DNA of 64,000 nucleotides from Sporosarcina sp. (GCF_029257255.1 NZ_JARICI010000050.1:32593-96592), one strand, 5' to 3'; shown: positions 16,902-26,286, counted from the stretch's first letter. The notes: generated by a model not told the origin, from the sequence alone. Program-made: numbers and translations.

Positions 16902-18494
16902 ATGTTCAAAGACCAGCGCTATCTCCAATATAATGCAGCAGGGTTCCGGCAGGATTTGATTGCAGGGATTACTGTTGGAATTGTAGCCATTCCACTCGGG
17001 ATGGCTTTTGCAATTGCCTCAGGCGTAAAACCGGAATATGGACTGTATACAACTATCATTGCCGGTCTCCTCGTCGCTTTGTTTGGAGGCTCGCGTTTTC
17101 AGATTGCGGGACCTACGGGGGCATTCATTCCAATTTTATTGGCAATCGTGTTGCAGTACGGTTATGAGGATTTATTGATTGCAGGATTTTTAGCCGGGAT
17201 CTTCCTTGTCATTATGGGCTTCCTCGGTGTAAGTAACTTAATTCATTTCGTACCCCGATCAGTAACAATTGGTTTTACCACGGGAATTGCAGTTATTATC
17301 TTTACTGGCCAGTTCCAGAACTTTTTCGGTCTGACAGGTGTAGAAAAGAAAGAGTTTTTCCATGAAAGCATGATTGAAATCGCGCGAAATTTTCATACTG
17401 TTAATACATTTAGTATCTTGACTGCAGTGATCGGTTTGCTGGTCATTTTTATATTACCCAAGATTGCTCCAAAAATTCCGTTATTGTTAGTGGCTTTATT
17501 AATCCCAACAATTTGTTCTATTCTTTTCTTTCCCGGAAAAGTCGAAACCATCGGAACTTCATTCGGCGGAATCCCGCAACATCTGCCTACTTTCCATTTC
17601 CCTGAAATCACTTTATCTAAACTCGTGACATTGTGGCAGCCTGCTCTCATTATCGCTGCGCTTGGTGCTATTGAGTCGTTGCTATCGGCAGTCGTAGCAG
17701 ATGGAATCAAAAGCGATGTGCCGAAACATGATTCGAAAAGAGAGCTGTTCGGTCAGGGAATCGCAAATATTGTAACACCACTGTTTGGTGGGATACCCGC
17801 TACTGGTGCAATCGCCCGTACCGCCACAAATATTGGTTCAGGCGCCGTCAGCCCCATGTCCGGTGTCATCCAAAGTTTATTCGTCCTGGCGTTCTTACTC
17901 GTATTCGCACCTTACGCATCCTATATTCCGTTAGCCGCCATGGCGCCAATCTTAATGTATGTCGCCTGGAATATGAGTGCGCGAAAAGCATTCGTACAAA
18001 TCGTATCGCTACGTTCAGGAGATTCGCTCGTTTTACTGACAACATTTTTCCTGACAATCTTCCTGAACTTAACCATTGCGGTCGAAGTTGGTATTCTGCT
18101 CGCCGCGCTATCATTCCTGCGTAAAATGAGCGGTGCGCTGGTTATTAAAGAAAGCAAGCTGACAGATGTAGAGATATTCAAACTAGGTGCTGATTCCGGC
18201 AGTGAGCTGATTAAGTATAAAATTTCGGGTCCATTATTTTTTGGAACCGCAAAAAAGTTCGAAGATCGCTATCCAAAGCTGTTAGAAATCGAACAATCCA
18301 TCATTATTCTCGACATGAAAAACCTGACTGCCTTAGACGCAACAGGCGAAGCGGCCCTTTCAGCTTTGCTAGATGAAGCAAAGCGGTTAAATAAACGACT
18401 CATCTTCAAAAAAGTACCTCCGAATAAAATAAACCTATTCAAACGCAGCGGGCTGTTCGAGAAAATTGGCGAAGAGAATTTCTTTATGCTATAA
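16902..18494 (+). CDS. SulP family anion permease with STAS domain
   Basis: Integral membrane transporter of the SLC26/SulP family. The N-terminal 400 residues hold about 12-14 membrane segments with the family signature near GIVAIPLGMAFAIASGVKPEYGLY and GPTGAFIPILLAIV. A short C-terminal STAS domain (about 425-530) contains IIILDMKNLTALDATG. Family members carry sulfate, bicarbonate or dicarboxylates; no neighbouring carbonic anhydrase or sulfate assimilation gene narrows this down. Single gene with its own regulated promoter and terminator. Confidence 0.9.
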   Translation: MFKDQRYLQYNAAGFRQDLIAGITVGIVAIPLGMAFAIASGVKPEYGLYTTIIAGLLVALFGGSRFQIAGPTGAFIPILLAIVLQYGYEDLLIAGFLAGIFLVIMGFLGVSNLIHFVPRSVTIGFTTGIAVIIFTGQFQNFFGLTGVEKKEFFHESMIEIARNFHTVNTFSILTAVIGLLVIFILPKIAPKIPLLLVALLIPTICSILFFPGKVETIGTSFGGIPQHLPTFHFPEITLSKLVTLWQPALIIAALGAIESLLSAVVADGIKSDVPKHDSKRELFGQGIANIVTPLFGGIPATGAIARTATNIGSGAVSPMSGVIQSLFVLAFLLVFAPYASYIPLAAMAPILMYVAWNMSARKAFVQIVSLRSGDSLVLLTTFFLTIFLNLTIAVEVGILLAALSFLRKMSGALVIKESKLTDVEIFKLGADSGSELIKYKISGPLFFGTAKKFEDRYPKLLEIEQSIIILDMKNLTALDATGEAALSALLDEAKRLNKRLIFKKVPPNKINLFKRSGLFEKIGEENFFML

Positions 18495-18495
18495 A

Positions 18496-18540
18496 AAAGA
18501 GCGTCCTCTCATTATTGAGAAGACGCTCTTCACCTCTTTT
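18496..18540. terminator. Terminator between SulP and the GT4 gene
   Basis: AAGAGCGTC / GACGCTCTT stem with A run on one side and CACCTCTTTTTG on the other; it lies between converging genes. Confidence 0.75.
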
Positions 18541-18552
18541 TGATTCACAAAC

Positions 18553-19662
18553 TTATAGATTACGCGTTATTCCCTTACCATTCTTCGCATAGATCTCGTA
18601 TAATCTTTCAATAATTACTTCAAAAGAGTTCTGTTGTACTTTCTGTTGTATGATAGCCTGCTGCTCGCGAGACAATTCATTGGAAAGCGCTTGATCAAGA
18701 CCCTCTGCCAGTGATTCTCCACTGTGTGATTCAACTAGAATGCCAGCGCCCTCTTGCAGCAGGTAAGGAAGTCCACCTACATTGGTCGCCACTACTCTAG
18801 CGCCTGAGGCCATTGCTTCAAGAACGACTAATCCGAATCCTTCATGATAAGAAGGCAAAGTAAGTACATCGGCTGCAGACATCCATTTCGCAAGTTCAGT
18901 CTGGCTGACAGGTTCTTTGAATTCGACGCCTGTCATGCCAGACTCTTGAATTTTCTGCATGACTGATTCAGTAAAGCGCTGGTCTTTTTGAGATCCTATT
19001 AAATAAAGAAGAAGATCAGGATGGGATGCTTTTACCATGGCGTAGGCATCCAGCAGTTCCATGACTCCTTTTGCTTCAATTAAGTTTCCCACAAAAATCA
19101 ACACATGTTCATTTAAAGGTACGTTCAGAAGCAAACGGGCTTCCTCCCTGCCCATCGGCTTAAATATACTTGTATCCACACCCATGCTCATGACCTCTAC
19201 ATTTGACGAGGCAATGCCGTAATCCTCAACAACATCCTGCCGCAGTTTTTCACCTACTGTGATCACTCGGGACGCATCTTCTAAGATCTTTTGTGTAAAA
19301 CCTGCAATCCGGCTACTTTTTTTCGCCATTTTGTCCAAGTCTCCGCCATGAACAGTCACTATATACGGAATGCCAAACAGTTTTTTACCCAAATAGGAAA
19401 GGACTCCCGTCGGAAAAGCATAATGGGCATGTGTAATACCTATGGATTTTTTATTAACTAGTAAGTAAAAAAAAGATTGTAAAGTCCAGGACATATATTT
19501 TGTTATTTTTTCAAACGGACTTTTGCCTGGTCCATGTATGGCAATGACTTTGACATCAACACCGTTATTTTTTAATAGTTCAACTTGATTTTTCACGAAG
19601 ATCCCATATGTAGGATGTTCTGCTGAAGGGTACATATTGCTAAAAATTACTGCTTTCGTCAA
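18553..19662 (-). CDS. GT4-family glycosyltransferase
   Basis: GT-B fold retaining glycosyltransferase of 369 residues that acts at the inner membrane face on nucleotide sugars. The N-terminal domain has the opening AVIFSNMYPSAEHPTYGIFV and the His loop VHGGDLD; the C-terminal domain has LIFVGNLIEAKGV and the E-x7-E motif EGFGLVVLE. The start is TTG, preceded by AAGGATG. It stands at the edge of the surface-polymer region and could add a sugar to the secondary wall polymer or an exopolysaccharide; donor and acceptor are unknown. Confidence 0.88.
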   Translation of the reverse strand: MTKAVIFSNMYPSAEHPTYGIFVKNQVELLKNNGVDVKVIAIHGPGKSPFEKITKYMSWTLQSFFYLLVNKKSIGITHAHYAFPTGVLSYLGKKLFGIPYIVTVHGGDLDKMAKKSSRIAGFTQKILEDASRVITVGEKLRQDVVEDYGIASSNVEVMSMGVDTSIFKPMGREEARLLLNVPLNEHVLIFVGNLIEAKGVMELLDAYAMVKASHPDLLLYLIGSQKDQRFTESVMQKIQESGMTGVEFKEPVSQTELAKWMSAADVLTLPSYHEGFGLVVLEAMASGARVVATNVGGLPYLLQEGAGILVESHSGESLAEGLDQALSNELSREQQAIIQQKVQQNSFEVIIERLYEIYAKNGKGITRNL

Positions 19663-19859
19663 TGGATACTCATCCTTTATCTTTTTCCGTATTATCGGAT
19701 TCTGGTTTATTTATAACATTGAATGATTATAACATAAGTAAAGCAGTAAGAAAGCCACTAATATAATCGAAATTTCCCTATTTCATTCAGGGTTATCTAA
19801 AAAGTAAAAAATTCAAATACCTCTTCATATTTCAATCAATATATCACGTGTAATCCTGT

Positions 19860-19876
19860 TGTAATGTAATTGTAAC
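19860..19876 (+). promoter_or_regulatory. Candidate WalR box upstream of the NlpC/P60-SLH gene
   Basis: TGTAAT-N5-TGTAAC matches TGTWAH-N5-TGTWAH exactly. A -10-like TAATAT preceded by TGC begins at 19898, so the box covers the place of a weak -35, as expected for activation by WalR. Confidence 0.65.
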
Positions 19877-19960
19877 AAAAAGCAAGTTTATTCGTGCTAA
19901 TATATTCGTAGATTACAAAGCACAACAGTTGATTGTGCGAAAGGGGAATACGAAAACAGC

Positions 19961-20851
19961 ATGAAACGTCTATTATCACTGGTTTTTGCGAGTCTATTAT
20001 TCTTTTTACTCGCACCAGAATTTGCTTCCGCAAACTCATCAACGTCATTAATCAACTCTTTGCGCACACATATGGGAACTCCTTATGTATATGGAGGAAC
20101 GACACCATCGGGTTTTGACTGTTCAGGATACATACAATATGTATATAAAAAAGAAGGGCATTCTGTGCCGCGTACAACGGGACAACAATTCTCGACAGGT
20201 ACTTCAGTTTCAAAAAATAATTTGCAGGTTGGGGATTTAGTTTTCTTCAACACATCAGGTCGAGGAGTATCACACGTTGGTGTGTATACAGGTTCAAACA
20301 ATTTTATTCACGCATCTGTAAGTAAAGGTGTCATGGTTTCTTCACTTAGCGACCCGTACTACTGGGGCAGCCGTTATATAGGGGCTCGTCGTGTAGCCAG
20401 TTTTGAAGAAAAGAAAGTTGCTGCAGCACCAGTTAAAAAAGTAATCTATGCAAGCCGCGGTGAGGTAGCAAAAGAAATTGCTGGCACACTTAAGCTCGAT
20501 ACCAGTGCAGCTACTGCAACATTTAAAGATGTAGATAAATCTGATCCTAACTTTGCTGCAATTGCAGCTGTCGCTAAAGCTAATATCTTCTCAGGCGACA
20601 ATGGTAATTTCAAACCCGACAGCGAAATCACTCGTGAACAAATGGCAAAGGTATTAGTACAAGCATTTGATCTTGATGGGACTGTACAAGCAAACTTTAA
20701 AGATGTCCCTGCTGACCATTGGGCAACTGAATATATTGACACACTTTATTACCACAACATCACTACAGGTTATGGTGATGGGACGTACGGTCTGGGTGAT
20801 AAAGTAACCGCACCTCAATTGCAAAAATTTATTACTCGTATCGATAACTGA
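19961..20851 (+). CDS. NlpC/P60 endopeptidase anchored by SLH domains
   Basis: Secreted peptidoglycan endopeptidase. A signal peptide ending ASA-N is followed by an NlpC/P60 domain (about residues 28-145) with Cys in SGFDCSGYIQYVY and His in VSHVGVYTG, then an Ala/Lys linker and SLH repeats. The first SLH unit is only a second half (ASRGEVAKEIAGTLKLD); two complete units follow (ATFKDVDKSDPNF...ITREQMAKV and ANFKDVPADHWATEY...). SLH units bind pyruvylated secondary wall polymer. The catalytic domain is very like the anchorless enzyme at 8379, suggesting duplication with SLH gain or loss. Confidence 0.9.
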   Translation: MKRLLSLVFASLLFFLLAPEFASANSSTSLINSLRTHMGTPYVYGGTTPSGFDCSGYIQYVYKKEGHSVPRTTGQQFSTGTSVSKNNLQVGDLVFFNTSGRGVSHVGVYTGSNNFIHASVSKGVMVSSLSDPYYWGSRYIGARRVASFEEKKVAAAPVKKVIYASRGEVAKEIAGTLKLDTSAATATFKDVDKSDPNFAAIAAVAKANIFSGDNGNFKPDSEITREQMAKVLVQAFDLDGTVQANFKDVPADHWATEYIDTLYYHNITTGYGDGTYGLGDKVTAPQLQKFITRIDN

Positions 20852-20859
20852 TTAACTTG

Positions 20860-20892
20860 CCGAATGTTCTTAATAAGAACATTCGGTTTTCT
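20860..20892 (+). terminator. Terminator of the NlpC/P60-SLH gene
   Basis: Perfect stem CCGAATGTTCTTA / TAAGAACATTCGG followed by TTTTCTC. Confidence 0.85.
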
Positions 20893-21016
20893 CTAATAAG
20901 GATAGATCTTTTGGTATAAAGCTACTATTTAGCGAACAATGTCAAAAATATGTAGTAATCAAATTTCAACGCTGTTACACTGAGTCTAACAAGCTAGTAC
21001 ATTAAAGGAGGATTTC

Positions 21017-22681
21017 ATGAATCAGTTCAAATGGGCGGCAGCCAGTCTGCTGCTACTCACCATCTTAGTTCTCTCACCTCTTCAGTCAATGGCAAACTTT
21101 CAATTTTCCGACGTGCCCACTACCAGTGATTATCATAAAGAGCTTCACTATATAGCCAATAAGGGAATCATAAATAAGGCTGATAAGTTCAACCCTGGTG
21201 ATAATTTAAAGCGTGCACATGTTGCCAAAATGATCGTGATCGCAAAAGGCGAGCAAAATACTCCCGAAAAGAATATGACTATTTCTGATATGAAATCGGG
21301 AACTGAGCGTTACAAGTTTGCAAATATCGCTATCCAAAAAGGTTATTTCCAACTTTCTAGCGGTAATCGTTTTAATGATAATGAAGATATTACTCGTGAA
21401 GACATGGCTTACGCTTTATCTGAGGCATTTAATATGTCTGAAAAAATCACAAATCAAAAACCTCTTGTTCTGACAGATGTGGCAAACCATAAGTATGCAG
21501 AGCGCATCAACGGATTATATTATGGAGGAATCACGCAGGGAGATAATAAGAAGTTTCTACCTTACAACAAATTAACTAGAGCTCAATTTGCGAGATTTGT
21601 TGCGCGTGCTATTGATGACCAATTTAAACTGGAAGTCAAGCCACCTGATCAGCAATCAAGTGTCAGTTATGTAAAAGTAGCGACTGGCAATGACAAAGAT
21701 CCTTTAAATGTTCGTTCATCACCATCCAACAGTGCTGCTATCATCACTTCCCTGCCTAATGGAACAGTTGTTGAAGTTACCGGCAATACAGGTGTCTGGC
21801 TTAAAATTAATGTATCAGGCAAAACAGGATATATTCATGAAGCATTCACTACCAGTAACCTGGATGACCCAAAGCCAAGTGTACCGGCACCACCTGTGGC
21901 CAAGCCAGACCCTGCCCCTTCAGCGAAATTGATGGGTAAAGTTACTGTTAATAATTTAAACGTGCGTTCAACTGGAAGTTCAAGCGCAGCTGTAATTGAT
22001 AAGTTGAATGCAGGCAAGAAAGTGGAAGTAGTTTCAGTGTCAGGCTACTGGGCTAAAATCAGTTACAGCGGTAAAACAGGTTATGTACACAAATCTTATT
22101 TAAAACTGCTGAACCAAACAGGCAATCCATTACGTGACCGCGTAATTGTTGTTGATGCAGGACATGGCGGACATGATCCAGGTACAGGCAACAGCGGAAA
22201 GACAGAGAAAGCCATTACTTTAAACGTGGCAAAGAAACTTGAAGCAAAGCTGAAAAACGCTGGCGCTAAAGTATTAATGGCACGTACTTCAGATAAGTAT
22301 CATTCGTTGGAAGAGCGAACTGAGTTTGCGAAGAAAAATTATGCAGAAACATTTATTTCTATTCACGTAAACTCTGCTGGCTCATCTGCAAAAGGTACAG
22401 AAACATATTATGATTCTTCTTCTAATCCAAATGGTACTGAAAGCCGCGACTTAGCAACTTTCATTCAGCGCAATATTGTGCAGAAAGCCAATATGGTCGA
22501 TCGCGGAGTGAAGAATAACCGTTTTTACGTAATACGTAATAATAACGTGGCTGCAGTGCTTGTAGAACTTGGTTTCCTGACAAATTCATCTGATTATGCT
22601 AAATTAACAAGCGAAAAGTATGCGAATATTTATGCTGATGCAATTTATCAGGGTGTTTATCAGTATTACAGCAAACAATAA
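21017..22681 (+). CDS. SLH - SH3 - N-acetylmuramoyl-L-alanine amidase
   Basis: Surface-anchored wall amidase that cuts between MurNAc and the stem peptide. After the signal peptide come three SLH repeats (about residues 28-205; for example FQFSDVPTTSDY and ITREDMAYAL), two bacterial SH3 domains (LNVRSSPSNSA and LNVRSTGSSSA, about 217-365), and an Amidase_3 domain (about 373-550). Zinc ligands are seen in VVDAGHGGHDPG, the Glu of KTEKAITLNV and ISIHVNSA; the catalytic Glu is in VLVELGFLTN. AAAGGAGG precedes the ATG. Single gene with its own terminator. Confidence 0.93.
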   Translation: MNQFKWAAASLLLLTILVLSPLQSMANFQFSDVPTTSDYHKELHYIANKGIINKADKFNPGDNLKRAHVAKMIVIAKGEQNTPEKNMTISDMKSGTERYKFANIAIQKGYFQLSSGNRFNDNEDITREDMAYALSEAFNMSEKITNQKPLVLTDVANHKYAERINGLYYGGITQGDNKKFLPYNKLTRAQFARFVARAIDDQFKLEVKPPDQQSSVSYVKVATGNDKDPLNVRSSPSNSAAIITSLPNGTVVEVTGNTGVWLKINVSGKTGYIHEAFTTSNLDDPKPSVPAPPVAKPDPAPSAKLMGKVTVNNLNVRSTGSSSAAVIDKLNAGKKVEVVSVSGYWAKISYSGKTGYVHKSYLKLLNQTGNPLRDRVIVVDAGHGGHDPGTGNSGKTEKAITLNVAKKLEAKLKNAGAKVLMARTSDKYHSLEERTEFAKKNYAETFISIHVNSAGSSAKGTETYYDSSSNPNGTESRDLATFIQRNIVQKANMVDRGVKNNRFYVIRNNNVAAVLVELGFLTNSSDYAKLTSEKYANIYADAIYQGVYQYYSKQ

Positions 22682-22685
22682 TTCA

Positions 22686-22722
22686 CCTCTCCTCCCAGAC
22701 AGCCGTCTTGGGAGGTTTTTTA
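22686..22722 (+). terminator. Terminator of the SLH-amidase gene
   Basis: CCTCCCAGAC / GTCTTGGGAGG stem followed by TTTTTTA. Confidence 0.85.
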
Positions 22723-22827
22723 TACGTTGAACGTCGAATGTCTATCCTGTTTGTCTATCTACTCTATACCCCCTATTCATCTAAACTACCTCCTATTTTT
22801 CCTTACCATATGCAAAACGATGATCTA

Positions 22828-22872
22828 ATAAAATCCGGCAAAGAGAAATTTTCTCCTTGCCGGATTTTTATT
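22828..22872 (-). terminator. Terminator of the class V aminotransferase gene
   Basis: AAAATCCGGCAA / TTGCCGGATTTTT stem, with an inner AGAGAAATTTTCTC, at the aminotransferase stop. Confidence 0.8.
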
Positions 22873-24043
22873 ATACCGTTACTTGATTGATTTCATTCGT
22901 GAACACTTGTTGCGCTTTTGAGATATCCACTTTGTGTCCCATCTCATTCAGTGTTTCACCTATCTGCATGACCGCTTTTTCTAGCATATCCGCAGTGGTG
23001 TTGCCCATATGTCCAATACGGAACGCTTTGCCTGCCAGATGTGCTAATGAACCTGAAAGAATCGTACCTTTATCCGCCATTGACGCACGGAACTTCGCAT
23101 CATCTATTCCTTCAGGATACTGAATGCAGCTCAGTGTCGGTGCCGCCACTTCTTCAGAAGCTAAAGCTTTCATGCCGTACACAGCCAAGCTTTGACGAAC
23201 CGCACGGCCAAACGCTTTATGACGCTTGATTCGCTCGTCTATCCCTTCATCTAATACGATGCGCAGCCCTTCTTCGAGTCCGTAAACCAAGTTCACTGCA
23301 GGTGTTGCGAAGTATTTAGATGGGTCATGCATGACTGGAATCCAGTTATAGATATCACAGTAATACGCCTGGACTCTTTCCATTGCCGCACGAGCGTCCA
23401 AAGCAGACTGGTTAAAAGCAACGAGCGCCAGACCCGGAGGCACTCCAATTGCTTTTTGTGAACCGGTTAAGACGATATCGAGCGTATTACCGGCTCCCCC
23501 ATATTCCTTGCTCATATCTTCATCCATCGCTGTTGTCGCGCATACACCATCAACGATTACCAATGCGCCGTGCTTCTTAATGACCGGCACAATGGCTTCC
23601 AAGTCAGCTGCAACACCAGTAGATGTATCTGCATGCGTGACCGTAACTGCCTTGTAGTTTCCTTCTGCTAGTTTACGGTCGATATCCTCAGAAGAAACTT
23701 GCTGTCCCCATTCCGACTGCAGTACCTCGACTTCAATACCGAAAGCCTGTCCTAATTTAATAAAACGGTCGCCAAAGTAGCCCTGGCTTACTACAAGTAG
23801 TTTTTCTCCTGCTGCGATCGTATTGACGATAGCCATTTCCATAGCAACCGTACCTGAGCCCGCCACAACAAATACTTCCCCGTTTGTATTGAATATTTCT
23901 CGCGTCTGATCAATTGTATGTTTATAGATTTGGACGAAGCGCGGGTCCGTATGCGATCGTGTTTCACTTGCCATTGCATCGTATATAGAATCTACTACAG
24001 GCGTAGGTCCTGGGATTAACAACATTTCTTCATTTCTCATCAT
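22871..24043 (-). CDS. Class V aminotransferase (alanine/serine-glyoxylate type)
   Basis: PLP-dependent enzyme of 390 residues related to alanine-glyoxylate, serine-glyoxylate and ureidoglycine-glyoxylate aminotransferases (PucG type). It starts LLIPGPTPV, a strong family sign, has SGTVAMEMAIVN, the Asp that holds the PLP ring in VIVDGVCATTA, and the Schiff-base Lys in TGSQKAIGVPPGLA. A GAGGAGG site precedes the ATG. No phosphoglycerate dehydrogenase or purine-degradation gene is adjacent, so the natural amino donor is open. Isocitrate lyase, which makes glyoxylate, is the next gene upstream but is separated by an 860-nt repeat-filled gap. Confidence 0.85.
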   Translation of the reverse strand: MMRNEEMLLIPGPTPVVDSIYDAMASETRSHTDPRFVQIYKHTIDQTREIFNTNGEVFVVAGSGTVAMEMAIVNTIAAGEKLLVVSQGYFGDRFIKLGQAFGIEVEVLQSEWGQQVSSEDIDRKLAEGNYKAVTVTHADTSTGVAADLEAIVPVIKKHGALVIVDGVCATTAMDEDMSKEYGGAGNTLDIVLTGSQKAIGVPPGLALVAFNQSALDARAAMERVQAYYCDIYNWIPVMHDPSKYFATPAVNLVYGLEEGLRIVLDEGIDERIKRHKAFGRAVRQSLAVYGMKALASEEVAAPTLSCIQYPEGIDDAKFRASMADKGTILSGSLAHLAGKAFRIGHMGNTTADMLEKAVMQIGETLNEMGHKVDISKAQQVFTNEINQVTV

Positions 24044-24129
24044 CTAGTTCCTCCTCATAGTTACGTACATATTTTCAATAATAGCTAAACTGACAGAATT
24101 TTTCAAATGAATTTAAATATGACTTAGAA

Positions 24130-24402
24130 TGGTAAGTGGTACGATACCGTTTCCCTGCGTTCCAGGCGGACAGCGAAGGGTTCGCTTTGCCTTAATTTCT
24201 GTGCACTTTACAGAAATTAAGGCAATACAGCGTTCTTTCTACAAACTATGGTCGCTTCGCTCCCTTTAGTTGTCTCATCCTATCGGGCTGATCCTCCCCG
24301 AGTGTTTCAATCCGCGGCTCACACGAAGTGAGTCATGCAACCGTTGCCGCAGGACGCGGCGCTCTTAGGTTGCCTTACACTCCGGTACACTGACTGGTTT
24401 TT
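24130..24402 (+). repeat. Intergenic repeat family A, copy A2, with a hairpin insertion
   Basis: Shares the family A word order: TGCGTTCCAGGCGGA at the left, TCGCTTCGCTCCCTTTAG in the middle, GGGCTGATCCTCCCCGAGTG and ACTCCGGTACACTGACT at the right. It is longer than A1 and A3 because a perfect hairpin (16-bp arms, 24187-24202 and 24210-24225, 7-nt loop) sits after the left arm and extra GC-rich sequence lies near the right arm. Confidence 0.7.
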
Positions 24403-24540
24403 TAATATTTTTTTATGCGAGTGCAGTATTCAGAAACAGTCTCCTACATATATTAAATATTCTGCTTAGAGACAGAGATACTGCCAACTTATTGTCTTTA
24501 ATGGTTACACAAGTTATTTCACAATAAAAATAGGGATTGA

Positions 24541-24669
24541 AGCTTAAAACGGTCACTCCGGAAGGATCAGGCCCACAGGAGATGACAACTTAGGGGAGCA
24601 GAGGGAGAGAAGGTGGCAGAAGAACCCTGTATTGTCGCGTGCCTTCCCGAACACGTCCCCGTCTTAAGC
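24541..24669 (-). repeat. Intergenic repeat family A, copy A4, inverted
   Basis: On the minus strand this reads GCTTAAGACGGGGACGTGTTC ... CTAAGTTGTCAT ... GGGCCTGATCCTTCCGGAG ... CCGTTTTAAGCTTCAATCC, parallel to copy A3. It faces A2. The spacer contains the 15-mer GATACTGCCAACTTA (24477-24491) that is also present between A1 and A5. Confidence 0.65.
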
Positions 24670-24756
24670 GAAAATCCCAGACTGCAACCTTCCACCACTT
24701 ACAATGTCTGACTTAATACATCACCTGCAAATTTATGAGAAACCAAATGAAAAGAA

Positions 24757-24786
24757 GGGAATTGGACTTACATCCAATTCCCTCCC
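24757..24786 (-). terminator. Probable terminator downstream of isocitrate lyase
   Basis: GGGAATTGGA / TCCAATTCCC, perfect 10-bp arms and a 6-nt loop, followed on the minus strand by TTCTTTTCATTT. It lies about 115 nt after the gene's stop codon. Confidence 0.55.
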
Positions 24787-24901
24787 CTCTTCACGTCATC
24801 TATCGGAAGATGAAGTGACCCCGTTATCATATTAATACCCCTAATGTGTAAACGAACGAGACTTTTCCCCAAAAGTCACATTCAGCTGTTCATTCAGTCA
24901 A

Positions 24902-26182
24902 TTAGAACTGCGCTGTTTCAGTTGAACCTGTCATTGCAGTTGTTGAAGATTGACCTTCAGAGATTACTTGTGCAACTTCGTCAAAGTAACCTGTACCAAC
25001 TTCACGCTGGTGACGAGTCGCTGTATAGCCTTTAACTTCGTTATCGAACTCAGCTTGCTGAAGCTCTGAGTAAGCGCCCATTCCGCGTGTTTTGTATCCG
25101 TGAGCCAATTCGAACATGCTGTGGTTCAATGTGTGGAAACCTGCAAGTGTAACGAATTGGAATTTGTAGCCCATTTTACCAAGTTCAACTTGATATTTTT
25201 CAATTGTTGCATCATCCAAGTTCGCTTTCCAGTTGAATGAAGGTGAACAGTTATATGCCAACATTTTTTCAGGGAATTTCGCGTGAATTGCATCTGCGAA
25301 TTCCTGTGCTTCTTCAAGTGATGGATGAGAAGTTTCACACCATACTAGGTCAGCGTATTCTGCATAAGCAAGACCGCGTGCAATTGCCTGCTTGATACCT
25401 GGCTTAGACTTGTAGAATCCTTCAGGCGTACGCTCTCCTGTTAAGAAATCTGCATCTACTGGATCAATGTCGCTTGTTACCATATCAGCAGCATCTGCAT
25501 CTGTACGAGCGATGATTACTGTATCAACACCCAATACGTCAGCAGCTAAACGTGCAGCAGACAGGTTGCGAACTGCGTTTTGAGTCGGAAGAAGTACTTT
25601 ACCGCCCAAGTGTCCACATTTCTTTTCAGAAGCTAATTGGTCTTCCAAGTGAACACCAGCAGCTCCAGATTCGATCATGCCTTTCATTAATTCGAATACG
25701 TTAAGTGGTCCCCCAAAACCAGCTTCCATATCCGCAACGATTGGTGCGAACCAGTCGAATCCGTCTTCACGGCCTTCTGCATGGTCGATTTGGTCAGCAC
25801 GCTGAAGTGCCTGGTTGATGCGTTTAACAACTGCAGGTACAGAGTTTGCCGGATATAAACTTTGGTCAGGATACATTTGTCCTGCAAGGTTTGCATCAGC
25901 AGCAACTTGCCATCCGCTTAGATAGATTGCCTGTAGACCAGCCTTAACTTGTTGTACTGCTTGGTTACCTGTTAATGCCCCCAGTGCATTAATGAAATCT
26001 TCTTCATGAAGTGATTTCCAAAGGCGAGCAGCACCCTTTTCAGCTAGTGTATTTTGAATTAGAAGTGATCCGCGAAGCTTTACTACATCCTCAGCAGTAT
26101 AGTTACGTTTGATCCCTTTCCAACGGCTATCCTCGGCCCAGCTTTTCTCCAGTTGTGCAATTTGTTCTTGTCTTGTTGACAT
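24902..26182 (-). CDS. aceA: Isocitrate lyase
   Basis: Glyoxylate-shunt enzyme splitting isocitrate into glyoxylate and succinate. The catalytic signature KKCGHLGGK is present (about residue 190), with [12 protein letters not shown] before it and metal-binding acidic residues in ADMEAGFGG and ARTDADAA. The ATG three codons inside the longest frame is preferred because GGAAGGTG lies 8 nt before it; the product has 426 residues, normal for the short bacterial form. Malate synthase, usually adjacent, is not found in the window. A LytTR regulator is divergent across a 210-nt gap. Confidence 0.94.
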   Translation of the reverse strand: MSTRQEQIAQLEKSWAEDSRWKGIKRNYTAEDVVKLRGSLLIQNTLAEKGAARLWKSLHEEDFINALGALTGNQAVQQVKAGLQAIYLSGWQVAADANLAGQMYPDQSLYPANSVPAVVKRINQALQRADQIDHAEGREDGFDWFAPIVADMEAGFGGPLNVFELMKGMIESGAAGVHLEDQLASEKKCGHLGGKVLLPTQNAVRNLSAARLAADVLGVDTVIIARTDADAADMVTSDIDPVDADFLTGERTPEGFYKSKPGIKQAIARGLAYAEYADLVWCETSHPSLEEAQEFADAIHAKFPEKMLAYNCSPSFNWKANLDDATIEKYQVELGKMGYKFQFVTLAGFHTLNHSMFELAHGYKTRGMGAYSELQQAEFDNEVKGYTATRHQREVGTGYFDEVAQVISEGQSSTTAMTGSTETAQF

Positions 26183-26232
26183 ATTCTTCACACCTTCCCC
26201 TTTTTTAAACGTGTACCTGTTACATCTGTTTC

Positions 26233-26286
26233 ATAACAGCTACCTTCGTTATGTATTACTATATAACAGTCCATCAGAATTGTCAG
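26233..26286 (-). promoter_or_regulatory. Isocitrate lyase promoter with repeated ATAACAG motifs
   Basis: On the minus strand CTGACA and TATAGT are 17 nt apart (26258-26286). ATAACAG occurs at 26233-26239 and 26263-26269, 30 nt apart, one copy inside the promoter spacer. These could bind the divergent LytTR protein, which would fit binding of direct repeats; this is inference. Confidence 0.5.

Noticed and set aside
24541..24669. A possible structured non-coding RNA such as 6S RNA
   Set aside because: Read on the minus strand it aligns word by word with repeat A3, so it is better explained as a repeat copy.
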